A stretch of 64,000 bases of DNA from Isoperla grammatica (Eukaryota > Arthropoda > Insecta > Plecoptera > Perlodidae): NCBI GenBank assembly GCA_945910005.1, contig OX246740.1, positions 2,666,736 through 2,730,735 of the forward strand, read 5' to 3'. The notes beneath the pieces are model-generated. The model did not search any database and was not told the origin of the DNA. It was given only the letters and a program-made list of their open reading frames with translations. The number at the start of each line of letters is the position of its first letter. The first letter of the stretch is position 1. The translations under genes were made by a program, and so were the position numbers. Shown here piece by piece: positions 48,501 through 59,214 of this stretch.

Positions 48501-51500
48501 TTCCCACCCTGTTGTTCGTATTCCTGGCCAAATACTATAGAAATCAACTTGATGCTTTAACAGTTGAACGGGCTTTTACGGGCCAATTTACACTTCAGGC
48601 GGGCCTGGGCCGGGCCCGGGCTTCGATTAGCTTACTCAGTACGGGCCGGTACGGGCCCGGGCTTGAAATACCGGGCCCGGGCCGGGCCGGGCTTTTATAT
48701 TTGGGCCCGTGCAGACCTCTAGCGCGTAGGCCTACTTGCTTTCGTAACCTAGCATTTGATGTGATGTGAAAAATAGGTACTCTGGAACCTTCAGACAAAT
48801 GAAGTATGTCTTTTTATGTGTCTGGAGCCTGTATCCCTACTCCCTTCTCGTGTACCTCTTTCCTCTTGCGCTTCGTCAGACAAACAACAACCCCAGCGAC
48901 GACCCAGAGCTGTATAGGCCGGGGGGGGGGGGGGGGGGGGCTGAAATAGGCTACTCGACCAACTTTATTTCGTATCGGTTTGTACTTTCTACTAAGGATG
49001 CGTTATGATAAATAAATTCATATCGATAATCGCATTTTTTCCCACAATATATCACGATATATCGTGATAATATCGTGAGCATATAATAATATCGCGATAC
49101 GATATTATCGCGATAATAGCAAATAAATAGCGCATTGTGATTGTAGCCGATGGCCAAACAAACCGGTTTGTCGGCTGGTGAAGGACGGGATGGGTGGGGG
49201 GGGGGGGGGGGTGGGGGGGGGTTGAGGCAGCGGAGCAGTGAAACGTAGATTTGGATCTTGAAAGATGTCAAACAATGCAGACTTTTCGGAAGGAAGTCAA
49301 TGAATGAGTGCAGGTAATCGAGGCCTAAAAATAGTCCGTCTTTCTTTAGCAAGCGGCTCATGGACACACGAAGTGGAGTTCTATTTTTTTTTTTTAGTGT
49401 AGAGCGGGCGGTCTGTCTGCTAATGATGGCGAGTCAGTTTCGTTCTGCTGATCTTGAATTACACATTGACGACTACTGTGTTACCGCCAACATTGCGTGC
49501 GGGGGGGGGGGGGGGGGGGGGGGACAGCAGCATGCAAACTTTGCCAAGGGATGCTCGGCTAACAACAATAGAATAATCAAATAACCGCCATGCGAAATTG
49601 TAAACTATGACGATACCATGAAGTATTAACAATTTATCATGATACTGGGTGCAAAATAATATCGTCATGAATATCGCGATACGACGGTGCATATCGTATC
49701 GTATCGATATACGATATTATCGATATTTATCGATATACGATTATCGTCCGCATCACTACTTTCTACATGACCATACCCCCCCCCCCCCCATTTTATTTAC
49801 TCCGTCCACACCCCGCCCATTTACAAAATATCTACCCACGTGTTACACTACTGGAACCATGTGGAATTACAGTTTTACTATTATTCATTCACCACGCACA
49901 TTGATTACAATGGGTCCCGGTCAACCACCTTAAATTTCTTTAATCGCACTCTTAATCACTAATGTTGAAGAGCCTGATATCATGCATTTTCTATTCTTCT
50001 AGAATCTAGAACAACGATTATTCAAGCGTCCTTTCGCGAATTATTTAAAATAACTGGAACTCGAAAATAATAAATAATAATTATAACATAAGATGATAGG
50101 CTATATTATTCTTTACCTTGTATTGCAGCTGTAGACGTCTGGGAAATGTTGACATATTTTGCCAATAAGTCGAGTAAGCCTACCTTTTCAACACACATAC
50201 ACACACATTCATGGTGATAATCACGACAGTCCCAAAGTACACACGAGCACGCATTATCTACTATCTACACACCAGTAGGAATTGATTATAATCTAAGCTA
50301 ATACAAACGAAACAATCACACGGTAACGACGTAACGTTATACATAATAAAACTACGTATTGAAAACCGAACCGTAAGACCATTGATTAAATGGTAAGACT
50401 ACCGAGTGAGGAGCTCAATGCACGACGTTCTAGCTGCTAGCGAGACTAGCACTGTGGTGTTTCAGAAACGCAATAACCAACACTGTCCAGTGTCCAGCTC
50501 CAATACACGAACAAGACTGTTCCAGATGGCAATTAGTCGCAGGTAACACCCGATCCAGCACCTCGTACGTGCCCGAAGTCGGAAACATGGGATTAGAGGG
50601 TTGACAAGTGTTATTGTCCATCCATCCCTCGTGGGCTAGTGTGAGGGGGAGGGCATAGACCTTCGGAGAAACGGTTCAATATGAAATGAGACGCCCAAAA
50701 AAATTATGAACAGTGTTATTCCCACTGATATTCGTGATGGTGAAAATGGAAAAATATCGGCTCGGAACTGTAGAATAAGTGGCAACAAACGTTTTTAAAA
50801 GTAGCGACAAAAGTCGCGCTACTTTTATCGCTACAACTACAAAAGTTGTAGCATGCTACAACTACATTTAGCGTTATAAAAAAGTAGCGCGCTACAGGGC
50901 TCGCTACACGAAAAAGCTACTACCCAAGACTGCTGAGGGGGTTTTCTGTATGGACTGAATGGCTAATGGTTTCATTTATCAATGATATTTAAAGCTTATT
51001 GTGCTCAGTCATAATTATATTTTTCTACATGTACCCGTACTAGGTATTTACTTCCAGTTTATCAGATTAGTCTTTTTAGTTTTTGAATGTCCTAAGCTGG
51101 AAATAGTAATGCACAATTAGCCAACAAATTTAAATTGAAATAAGGGCATAAAATAGTATTTACTTCACTGTCATGGCTCTTGTCGACAAGTTCTTGAACG
51201 TAATTCTCTCCAAAGTGGCGTTGACCAGCACTATATGCAGCAATTATTAATTCTTTTGGTTTCGTCTTGCTTACTGCGACAAGCCGAGGTTCATATTTTT
51301 GGAATTCCTGAAATACAAAGTTTGATTTGATTTATTTCGACATCAAAAATTAATATTCTTCTGTTGGTACTCTCGCCGACTCAGGCCGACATTGGTAAGA
51401 CGCCGACAAGTGAACCAAGGTTTGGACAGAACATGTACTTGCACTCCCAAGTTAAAATTTGGAACATACAGAAAAGACATCAACTACTTTGCTTCTTCTC

Positions 51501-54052
51501 TTCTTCTTCTTCTCAAATGCCCACATTTGGCTATTATGCCATCATGCTGGATCTGGTCAACCAGTAGAGACACGCTTCTTTCTCCACCCTCTTCATGCCA
51601 CTCGGCATTGCGCACACACACATGCCACATGCCAGTTTTGGAAATACAAACAGGTGGCTCCTATCCTACTACTTTGCTAATTTCTTTAATTTTTTTTTAA
51701 GGTACCTTTTTTGAAATACTCAAGCTCAAACTATACTCTTGAACATAATAGCAAATTGGCATATGCTATACAATTCTTAAAATGATTATTTAAGATAGAG
51801 GTTTGCAACAGCTTTCAAATGAGTCTTGGCACGGCTTTCTAGGACAAATGGTTACGGAGTTATTGCATTTAGCGCTAGTACGCTTAAACCAAAATTTGGA
51901 GTTTTCAGGCAATATTCGGGCGGCTGTAAGTCAAAAAGTAGGGCAAGTAGAGAGTAGTGATGACATTGGGTAGTAAATATTAGAGTCGGCTAGGAGTCGA
52001 CTCCTTGAATGACAAAAAGATAAAGTAAATGCGATTAATTTTAACCAATGTTGCAATGCAACACCCTTGGGGGGATGCGTGTGTTCCAGGCGGGAGCAAA
52101 AAAAAGTGATTTGGCAGTAAAGTACAATTCTTTATTGTTTTTTTAGTACTGATTTGTAAATATTAGGTGAATATTGGAGGGAAAGCGAAACAGAAAGGGT
52201 AATAACAGACCGCCAATACATGATACACTTACACACAGCAACCGATGTGTGAAGGAGTCGACTCCTAGAAAATGGAGTCGGGTACAAGAGGAGTCGGGTA
52301 GGAGTCGGGTACCCGAGTACCCGATGTCATCCCTACTAGAGAGGTAAAATTTTGGATTTGTGTGTTTTAGGCCTATATCATTTTCAATATGCAAAAAAAT
52401 CATCCAAATTGTAGTTGGTGAAGTTTTTTCTTTGGTTGATTTGATATGGAATGACCCTGATACTGATTTGTTCACTGTAGGCTTATTCACTCATCCATAA
52501 CATAATGTAATTTATCACTTTTAGCGTGAATATACCTAGCTAATGGGATAGCCTATTTAGCCAATACTGCGTAATGTCCGTTTGCGATAAAATCATGACG
52601 TTTTCAATCGTGCGTAGCGAGTTCATTTTTAAACCAAAGAAATGCTCCGTTTTAGACTACACCCGTCAGGACTACAAAATGTGTGATTTTACGTTTTCAA
52701 ATCACAAAATGAGCTGAAAACGTGAAGAGCTCACAGTTTCAAGACTTGGGGTCCAGGCGGACGTATAGGCCCTAGCCTACTGTCCATTGGACGTCCGCTC
52801 CTGGGGTAGGCCTACATATAGCCGGACCGGACAGGTAGGAGGACATCCATTGCAAGGCAATTCCTCTAATGCCATAGTTTTCCATTTTTGACAGCAAGAT
52901 ATTATGGTCGATCGAGTCGAAGGCCTTACTGAGATCGTAAAAAATGCCTACGGCAGTGTCGCCGGAGTCAAGGGCAGTATAAAGACGCGAGAGAAAATTG
53001 AATATGGCTGTGTTGGTAGATTTATGCTTAAGGAACCCATGCTGATATGGTGAGAGGATTTTGTGATAGTTGAGGTAGGAGATAAGGCGGTCATGCATAA
53101 TATATTCATAGATCTTGGAGAAAGAGGATAGGAGCGAGATTGGTCTGTAGTTGTTAGGGTCAGTTTTTTTGCCTTTCTGCTTGTAGATAGGGATGACTCG
53201 GGCGATTTTAAGTTTTGAGGGGAAGAGACCAGTAGAAAGAGATTCGTTAATTATGAAGGACAAGGGGTGAGAGATCAGATTAGAGCATTTAGCTAGGAGA
53301 GACCCTGGTATCTCATCCAGGCCGGCTGAGTGCTTAGGGCCAAGTTTCGATAATAATTTTGACACTTCTGTGGGGTTGGTGGGGTATAGAAATATAGTTG
53401 GGGGAGGGCTTGTCCCGTTCCCTGGACTAGTGGTGCTGGGAGAGGGCTGATATGGTTGGGGATGAGCTACGGGGACCGAGTTGATGAAGAAGTCGTTGAA
53501 GGTGTTACTTAGTAGTAGAGGCTCGGAGATGAGAGAACCATTAGAAATGAGAGAAAAGTTGACTTTACTGGGAGGGGCTTGGGTTTGTGATTTAATTAGG
53601 GACCATGTGTTTGGGTAGCCTAGGCCCTACTTATGCCGTCCGATAGCCCTAAGTGGATCAACATTATACTATGTTTCAGTTTCAGTATCCTCTTGTTTAG
53701 CAGTCTCCGGCTAGGCCTACTTGAAATCACTTATTTTAGGTAGCCTAGGCCTAGGCCTAGGCCCTACTCACGTCTCCACACTACCAACACGGGGGTAGGC
53801 CCCTAGGTCTAAATGACGAATGCTATCTTGAGCTAGGCTGTCCGGAGTGTCTATATGTCCACCAAGGCGGACAGCCAAGAAATAGCCTAGGCCTAGGCCT
53901 AGATCTAGGAATAGGGGTAACCTAACCTTCTACCTCGTCGGCATCTGAATCTTGGACCTAATCTATGTACATACCACTGGCCGTTTTTGACAGGAAACGA
54001 GTATTTTCTCCTGAATACACCGTAAGCCTTTTATTACGTCTGCTTCTGTCAT
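39324..54052 (-). CDS. PLPBP: pyridoxal phosphate homeostasis protein, 5 coding exons, 252 aa
   Basis: PROSC/YggS family: a single-domain alanine-racemase-like TIM barrel that binds PLP and buffers free vitamin B6, with no known enzyme activity; expected in cytosol and mitochondria. Exons in order are 54052-53975, 51307-51164, 44426-44070, 41761-41669 and 39410-39324, all joined at phase 0. Motifs: [11 protein letters not shown] (about 33-43, PLP lysine Lys40), FGENYVQEL (58-66), [15 protein letters not shown] (84-98), [10 protein letters not shown] with KNG (135-149), GLMTIGEYG (173-181), [13 protein letters not shown] (212-224) and IRVGSSLFG (232-240, phosphate-binding Arg/Gly). The family's usual length is about 230-275 residues. 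All sites look intact, so it is probably functional. Its introns are swollen by transposons: 759 coding bases are spread over 14.7 kb. Confidence 0.95.
39463..39527. repeat. (CA)n microsatellite
   Basis: About 65 bases of pure AC repeat in PLPBP intron 4, followed by (TA)n at 39587-39609. Confidence 0.98.
39602..40450 (+). mobile_element. foldback element carrying a Penelope-like tail (PLPBP intron 4)
   Basis: The left end (from gtgagagggaaagaaggata to agccaacagcttacc) and the right end (from ggtaagctgttggct to tccctctcaca) are inverted copies of about 40 bp. A second inner inverted pair holds aggcct...cctatatatata. Between them, 39697-39930 encodes [33 protein letters not shown] and [17 protein letters not shown], which resembles the end of Penelope-like GIY-YIG proteins. 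Two gaaacgtc motifs follow (near 40088 and 40327). Confidence 0.6.
41150..41440 (+). repeat. dispersed repeat family 'gcgagcg', partial copy
   Basis: cattttgccgccattt, aactttgtatcttttcgaac, gaggcttgtggatggtcc and cgctcgctttgctcgctt match copy 1 (8690-9395). The 5' part is missing. Confidence 0.85.
41669..41761 (-). CDS. PLPBP: PLPBP coding exon 4
   Basis: 31 codons between gttttcag and gtaagt (minus strand), phase 0. Encodes [20 protein letters not shown] and [11 protein letters not shown]. Confidence 0.95.
42298..43110. mobile_element. hAT-like element in PLPBP intron 3
   Basis: Left CAGTCTTGGGTACATAC and right in reverse CAGTCTTTGGTAGTAACG, related to the ends of the 46165-50932 element. 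Sub-ends are rich in gtaattac/agtaatgcg. I find no 8-bp target duplication, so the borders are less sure. Confidence 0.6.
44070..44426 (-). CDS. PLPBP: PLPBP coding exon 3
   Basis: 119 codons between atttttcag and gtaagt (minus strand), phase 0. It is the main body of the barrel: [20 protein letters not shown] to GPNPDFI. Confidence 0.96.
44584..45494. mobile_element. compound foldback element of three palindromes (PLPBP intron 2)
   Basis: The outer arms begin tatactatcgtggttttccg and extend about 150 bp inwards (44584-44735 against 45350-45494). Inside are two complete palindromes side by side: 44736-45062 (arms share gagtctc, cagcctgtc/gacaggctgg, cctctagcagagtaag, ccgctaggcagagatta) and 45066-45352 (arms share aataacacccacta, gccacaggca, atcccttactc, acaagacg). 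Outer arms carry ctgaagaag and ttggattggttccacc, resembling Penelope-like tails. No clear target duplication. Confidence 0.85.
47045..47465. repeat. TAGGCCTA-rich inverted repeat inside element C
   Basis: The left arm has caaggcctggcctag, attcctatggtaggctagg, tgcatttgtaactaaatct and caccttgtaattcttttggc; the right arm has the same blocks in inverse order and strand. Arms are about 145 bp, with a loop of about 130 bp. Confidence 0.9.
47495..48136. mobile_element. TTAA-flanked element D nested in C
   Basis: Left AGCCGCATTCACATAAATGA, right in reverse GCCGCGTTCACATAAATGAC, flanked by TTAA at 47491-47494 and 48137-48140 (piggyBac-like target). Sub-ends are arrays of ttgactattgac / gtcaatagtcaa. 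The interior shares a 200-bp block with the MITE in Mlc2 intron 3. Confidence 0.82.
48993..49759. mobile_element. hAT-like element E nested in A
   Basis: Ends TAAGGATGCGTTATGATAA and, in reverse, TAGTGATGCGGACGATAA, with perfect 8-bp duplications ctttctac at 48985-48992 and 49760-49767. Sub-ends are rich in atcgataatatcg words. It contains two long G-runs (near 49198 and 49501-49523). Confidence 0.92.
51164..51307 (-). CDS. PLPBP: PLPBP coding exon 2
   Basis: 48 codons between atttcag and gtaaat (minus strand), phase 0. Encodes [11 protein letters not shown] with the PLP lysine, and [13 protein letters not shown]. Confidence 0.96.
51955..52335. mobile_element. hAT-like element in PLPBP intron 1
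   Basis: TAGTGATGACATTGGGTA at the left and TACCCGATGTCATCCCTA at the right: the same terminal family as 29594-31827. Flanks gtagagag and ctagagag match at 7 of 8. Sub-ends repeat ggagtcg/cgactcc. Confidence 0.85.
52826..53632 (-). pseudogene. LINE reverse-transcriptase fragment in PLPBP intron 1
   Basis: The minus-strand frame is open from TAC CCA AAC ACA TGG (53632) to SSYLS. It reads [84 protein letters not shown] and [18 protein letters not shown] (RT motif with the first catalytic Asp). It ends before the YxDD motif and has no endonuclease, so it is truncated at both sides. It is antisense to nothing, lying on the same strand as PLPBP. Jockey/CR1-like. Confidence 0.93.
53975..54052 (-). 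CDS. PLPBP: PLPBP coding exon 1
   Basis: 26 codons from ATG (54052-54050) to GTG, then gtatgt. Encodes [20 protein letters not shown] and CQKRPV, the usual N-terminal helix. The frame extends upstream to other ATGs, but this start has the family's length and a good context (aaataATGac). Confidence 0.85.
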
Positions 54053-54540
54053 TATTTTACGCAACATCAGTTTCCAAAAGTCATTAGCAAACTGACAGTG
54101 ACACTCTACTGACAACAGCTGTTGCTTCAAGAATGTTTCGACTCTCGACCATGGTTGGGCAACCAATCACAACTGTTGCAGTTATAAGTGGGAAATTCAA
54201 AATATCACGCACGCACACGTACACTGGAGGTGCTGTGCTAGTGCTCTTGATCTGCTGAATTTTTTAGGATAATAATTCAGTATATTTATATGTATCACTG
54301 TATAATCATGTAATGACATAATATAAAATTAAAAGTGGTAAATGTGTAGCACACCACTGCGGCTAGACAACACGATTTGTTGTTGTCTTGTCTTGGTCTA
54401 GACACTACACAAATTCGATATGTGTAGAATTAATGTTATTATGTATAATGTGCAGTATTAAGAAGCTTAGCGAAAAATGATAAACATTTAAATATATAGA
54501 TTTTAATAGGCTAGTAAGTATCATGTCTTCGTGATGTTGA
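54053..54540. other. upstream region of PLPBP
   Basis: Presumed promoter side of PLPBP. No TATA box was seen close to the gene; short direct words gattgg-like appear near 54160. Nothing else recognised. Confidence 0.4.
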
Positions 54541-55290
54541 AACACTATAGAAAAAACATGCAGAGGTTATTTAGCCTTAAAAAAGCAATTCGGCTGATCT
54601 GTAACATGAAAAAACGGTAGTCTTGTAGAGGAGTGTTTAAGAACTGTAAAATAATGACACTACCTTGCATATATATATTTAAAACCATTTTATACCTAAA
54701 GCAATATAGACCTGACAAACTAAGAAATTGTGACACTCACAGTCACAATACTAGACAGAAGCAGGATGTGCATAAAGTGCCCCACAATTCAACTCTCTTT
54801 GAAAAGGGACCTTCATATGCCGGTGCCAAGCTGTATAATAAGTTGCCTGACAATTTGAAACAAGTGGATACCATTGATAGGTTCAAACTGCAACTAGCAG
54901 ACTTTTTATTGGGCAAAGAATTTTATAATGTAGAGAACTTTCTATTGATGTGAATGATGTAGGATGAGGAACATGTTTCAATAATATAATGTAACTAGAT
55001 TTGTAAACTACTTCATCTTAATTTTCAGTTTTGCACCTGGTATATGGATATGTGTATAAAGTGCCCCACAATATTTATTTATTATGAATTTTATAACGAT
55101 GTGGACTTCCCTTTTACTAAGAATGCTGTAGACTGATGGTCGTGTGTTATAATGTAACAAGATGTTTACACTACTTTGTTTTAATTTTTAGTATTACACT
55201 ATAATGTATTGATGACGTGTGTTACACAAACAATTGTAATTTGTAAATAACACAAATAAAAATGAAATGAAAATGAAATGAAATGAAATA
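54541..55290 (+). pseudogene. LINE 3' end with stop codon and duplicated tail
   Basis: From 54558 the frame reads MQRLFSLKKAIRLICNMKKR, TAG, SCRGVFKNCKIMTLPCIYIF, then SHNTRQKQDVHKVPHNSTLF and GPSYAGAKLYNKLPDNLKQ: the C-terminus of a CR1/Jockey-like ORF2 with one in-frame stop. The final part is repeated: ataaagtgccccacaat, gaattttataa and tataatgtaac recur about 160-285 bases later. It ends in (aaatg)n, a simple-repeat tail typical of such LINEs. Confidence 0.85.
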
Positions 55291-57403
55291 GAAGTTTTAA
55301 ATACACCGCCACACCCACAGCCTACTTGCGCCTGCTGTTGGCAGGAAATTTCCTGCCGCTCCACTGTTATTTTTCTATCAAAGGCGGTGTATTCTGTGTT
55401 CGTTGTGCGGTGCGTTTTGTGTGTATGTGCAAGCAAACATTGGTTTTTGTATGAAAAGTTTTATAAATAGTGAAAAATCTGGTAATCGAATTGTTATTTC
55501 GTGAACTTTCAGCCTCAGGCTTCTCATGTCTGAATAAACAGCAGATTGTCAGGTAGGCCTTTACCATAAATAATTTGAATTGCCGAGCTTTTGCGCAGTT
55601 GAAGCTTTCTAGGCGGTAGGCCTGCCTAGGCCTAGGCCTAGGCTTCGGGAATGGCGTGGTCCAGGGCTAGGCACATGACTCGGATGAAGTAGGATTTAAA
55701 TAGGCGAGAGGCCTAGGAGTAGGAGATATCCACCATACTCTTCTATATGTCTTTGTCGTAGGAAGGGCCTGACCCTAATCATTTCTTTTCCAACTTCATC
55801 TATCAAAGACTTGATGCCAAACTAGGCCTAGGCTAGGGCCTTTGAACCTAACCTAAAAGAAGGCCAAGGCTCTAAGCTTCCCAGCTGGGCTAGGCCTGGG
55901 CCTAGTATATTGCATGGGGATCGGGAATGAGTTGATTCATGATTGACTTTGGAACGTATATAAATTGATTAGGCCCTACATGTACCTATGCAGATTTGCC
56001 CTAGCTTACCTAAAGCCCTGCCTAGGCCCTAGGCTAGGGTGATCCACAATAATATTGTTGGTGGACTGTGGAGGCCTAGGCCCTAGCTTAGACCTATCAT
56101 GATCGCAATCCGAAGCCTTACCTAGGCTAGGGCCGAGACCCTACCAACAATAACAGTAGAGCTTGAAACCACTGGTGGCTTAATTACTATTTTAATTAGT
56201 AACAGTAAGCTACACTAGCCTCCTAGACCTAGACCTAGGGCCTAGGTCGGCTATATGAAACACTAATACAATTCACAGCTTGATCACACATTTTATTTTA
56301 GGCCTAGGTAGGCCAAGGCCTAGGCCTAGGCCCTAGGCTATGTCAAAACACATTAGCAAAATATCAAACAAAACTAGGGTTGGAATGTAATATGTATTTC
56401 AGTATTGATAATCAAGCTTTAGTAAAATTGATTATCAACCGCGATAATTGATTTTCTTAAATATCGATCGATCATCGAATCAAAATCGATATTTTCCGTG
56501 TAGGCCCACGAGGTGGATGTTTTATAAGAGTACCGTACATCCTTCATTTCCTTTTTTGACCTATGTTTTGTGATAAATGAGAGGTGTGGCAATAGATTTA
56601 ATTTCATCATGTAGCCCTAAGCCTAAACTGAAGAATTTGCAAGACCTGATGTAATACCACTTGCGCAAGTCTGGCGTCAGGGCGAAATGAGCGGTAAATT
56701 CAAAATGTGGCCAGACGAGCTATTCGATTATCAATATAGGCCTAATCTAATATCGATAATCGATCCGGGAAAACTAATCGATTGTCGATCGTTTTAGAAA
56801 ATAATCATATTGATAGAAACATCGATTGTAAAACGGCAACCCTACTTTCATTAAAATATTTCTTCTAACACCACACTCTAATATAACAAAAAACCAATCA
56901 ATCTCCTAGCAAAATCATACCACCTTCTAAAATTTTAGTTTGTTGTTATTTTTTTTGTTTCCTCTCGCAGTTGGCTATTAGCCGGTGGCAAGAGTTCCTT
57001 TTCTTCCTTCCTTCCCTTTTTTCCTCCTTCCTTCCCTCCATCTTCCTCGATTGCTTCTTCTCATTCCTCCCTCGTATTGAATTTGGTACCGAATTCTGTA
57101 TCAAACTGTCATTTTTGAATTTTCATATAATGGAAACAGATTTTAGCTGTGCTGTACCTACAAACAACGTGGTTTAAGAGACCATTACTTCCTTTCAGTC
57201 ATCTGATGAGGCTTCTATTACAGATGAAATAGGAAAGTCTCATCAAACATAAATATTCCTCAAAGCACCTAAAAATGGAAGATCATTATCTAAAAATACG
57301 GGCGGTATAATTTTTATATCTGAGAAGCGTATATTTCCAATTCTATTAGCATTTTAAGTTTGAAATTTGGAACTTCTTGTTCCGTAATTTGAAAAACGGC
57401 TCT
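55291..57403. other. intergenic, TAGGCCTA-rich
   Basis: No supportable exon. Clusters of taggcctaggcctaggc lie at 55619-55643, 55890-56110 and 56300-56340. A hAT-like candidate is at 56375-56844. Confidence 0.5.
56375..56844. mobile_element. possible hAT-like element
   Basis: Ends TAGGGTTG and CAACCCTA are inverted, and both sub-ends are rich in atcgat/gataatc words. No 8-bp duplication was found. Confidence 0.45.
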
Positions 57404-57456
57404 TGACGTCATATGTCATGTAAACAACTGCCTCCTTGAACTTGAAGTATTCTTAA

Positions 57457-57829
57457 CAAGGTCTACTGGATTTACTCCTAGCGGAGTAATTGCGAAGCGC
57501 AAAGTAAGGTCATTGAATGAGATCCAAAATCGCCATTTTGGATCCAACTACAAAAATCGCATTATTATTTAAATAATCGTCACCACGAATGTGAATTTGC
57601 GCGTAAAGTATTAAAAAATATATATATATAGAATGTGAAGACAAAATCTCATTATCGATTGTTATTTTGTCTTTTTGGCCCATAATTTGTTTTGACAGCT
57701 CATTTCATTTGTTTTTCTGAATGTTTCTCCCATTTGAATAACATGGGATTTTTAACATTATGGAAATAGGTTGGATGACCTTACTTCGCGCGCGCTGCGC
57801 GCGCGCTACAAGCGATCTAGTGGACCTTG
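57457..57829. mobile_element. DNA element with 9-bp target duplication
   Basis: CAAGGTCTACTGGAT at the left and ATCTAGTGGACCTTG at the right are inverted with one mismatch. Perfect 9-bp duplications tattcttaa lie at 57448-57456 and 57830-57838 (Mutator-like length). A gcgcgcgctgcgcgcgcgc palindrome sits near the right end. Confidence 0.85.
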
Positions 57830-59214
57830 TATTCTTAATAATATCAACGATATTAAGTCGGACATTTTATCTAGGATGCAGTGACTTTACAACAATGTCT
57901 TTTATGCCACTGTTTTCTTCAGAAAATACATTTTGATACAGTATTTACCAAAACGTGTTTAAAATAATGCAGTTATTTAACATATTGTTGTTAATTAATG
58001 TTGAGAAGTGTTCATTTACTAACTATAAATAAACGTTGGTTCAGTTAGAGACTTATGAGAGCAATAATCTACTAAAGGGTGGGATTTCAGTACTATTTGT
58101 AGGCCTATGATATAAAATTATTGTTTACTGACATATGACGTCAGAATCTTGAAATCACGAGCAAGATGGCGCAGGTCCGTTTCTGAGCGTGTTTTGACAG
58201 CAACATCTTTGACTTGCTGTTAAAGCGATGTTAATGCACCTTTCGAGCCGAAACCAATTAGTTCCCGTTTATTTTAACTTGAGGTAACCAGTAAGCAAAT
58301 AAAAAAAATGCATGAGACTTCCCTATTGTGTTAGTTGGAACAGTGTTGTCGCAATGAGCTGGGTGTAGCGAGAAACACGAACGATGCATTCAGTACGTGC
58401 GGTCGTTTACTAGCCGCTTAAACGCCAATATTGCAAGTAGGGTAGGGCCTAGTGAAGTTAACAAAACAAACAAAAAAGTTGATCCAAGGTTAATTCTTTC
58501 AAAATATGTCCATCACATCATAAAAGAGGGGAATAATTGATTGCTGCATAAATACCAATAGGTTTATTGGGGAGGGGGAGCTAGGATTGATTACCCAACA
58601 TAACTTAGTGGGAGCTTCCATGCTGACACAATATGAACATTCAATAAAATGTGTGGGAAACTGAAAATAAATAAATAGAATTTGGCATTTTATTTTTTAA
58701 TAAAACCCTTAAACGTTTAATTAGCCACATCCCACATGCGATAAAACATTTAATTATCCCAGCTCTAATTGAATGTTATTCTAAAGATCCGAACAAATAT
58801 CCATAAATTCTCACGCTATTGAGCTATCGTTGTCGAACACATCATGCACACTTAGGAGCAGGCTTTTCTGTGGTAACATTCTCTTCGGTCTGCTACTGCC
58901 ACGGTACGTGGTACGGTAGGACACCACACATCACTGATACCAGCATTGTCTGGTTCCTTCTGTCGACTATTTACTGTCTTCTCAGTAATATCTCACAAGC
59001 ACTACACAACATTGAAAAAGTAGTCCGACTAATAACCAACATTTAGTGAGCTTCATAAGTTCTAAAAACTGAATTAAATTGTTATTATTGTCATTTAGGA
59101 AACCAATTTCATATTAATTCTTTCATTGGCTTCCAAAATAACCATAAAGATTTAAATATTTGCTACTTTTTTAATCCAGTGTTTTGTACATTACGAAACT
59201 AACTTAATATTACG
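57830..59214. other. intergenic, no gene confirmed
   Basis: AT-rich. Contains a CRE-like TGACGTCA (58136-58143) and gcaagatggcgcag (58161-58174), which looks promoter-like, but no downstream exon could be supported. Confidence 0.4.

Larger units (their letters stand above)
46411..48721. mobile_element. hAT-like element B nested in A
   Basis: Ends TAGAGGTCTGCACGGG and complement CCCGTGCAGACCTCTA, with perfect 8-bp duplications gcgcgtag at 46403-46410 and 48722-48729. Sub-ends are repeated gggccgggcc-type words. About 560 bp without its own insertion C. Confidence 0.94.
46165..50932. mobile_element. outer hAT-like element A of the nest
   Basis: Ends CAGTCTTGGGTTCGCTAC and, in reverse, CAGTCTTGGGTAGTAGC. 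Perfect 8-bp duplications ctgagggg flank it at 46157-46164 and 50933-50940. Subterminal regions are rich in gtagc/gctac words. Without its insertions it would be about 1.7 kb. No transposase was recognised. Confidence 0.93.

Noticed and set aside
48951..49367. 138-codon minus-strand protein
   Set aside because: Runs through element E and a poly-G tract (poly-Pro in translation); no homology recognised.
57203..57240. hammerhead ribozyme (ctgatgag ... gaaa)
   Set aside because: The bases between the two core motifs do not form stem II, and the only pairing is tgatgag with ctcatca in the wrong place.
58166..58174. first exon ATGGCGCAG|gt of a housekeeping gene
   Set aside because: The aagatggcg motif is suggestive, but gtccgt is a poor donor and no next exon is recognisable.
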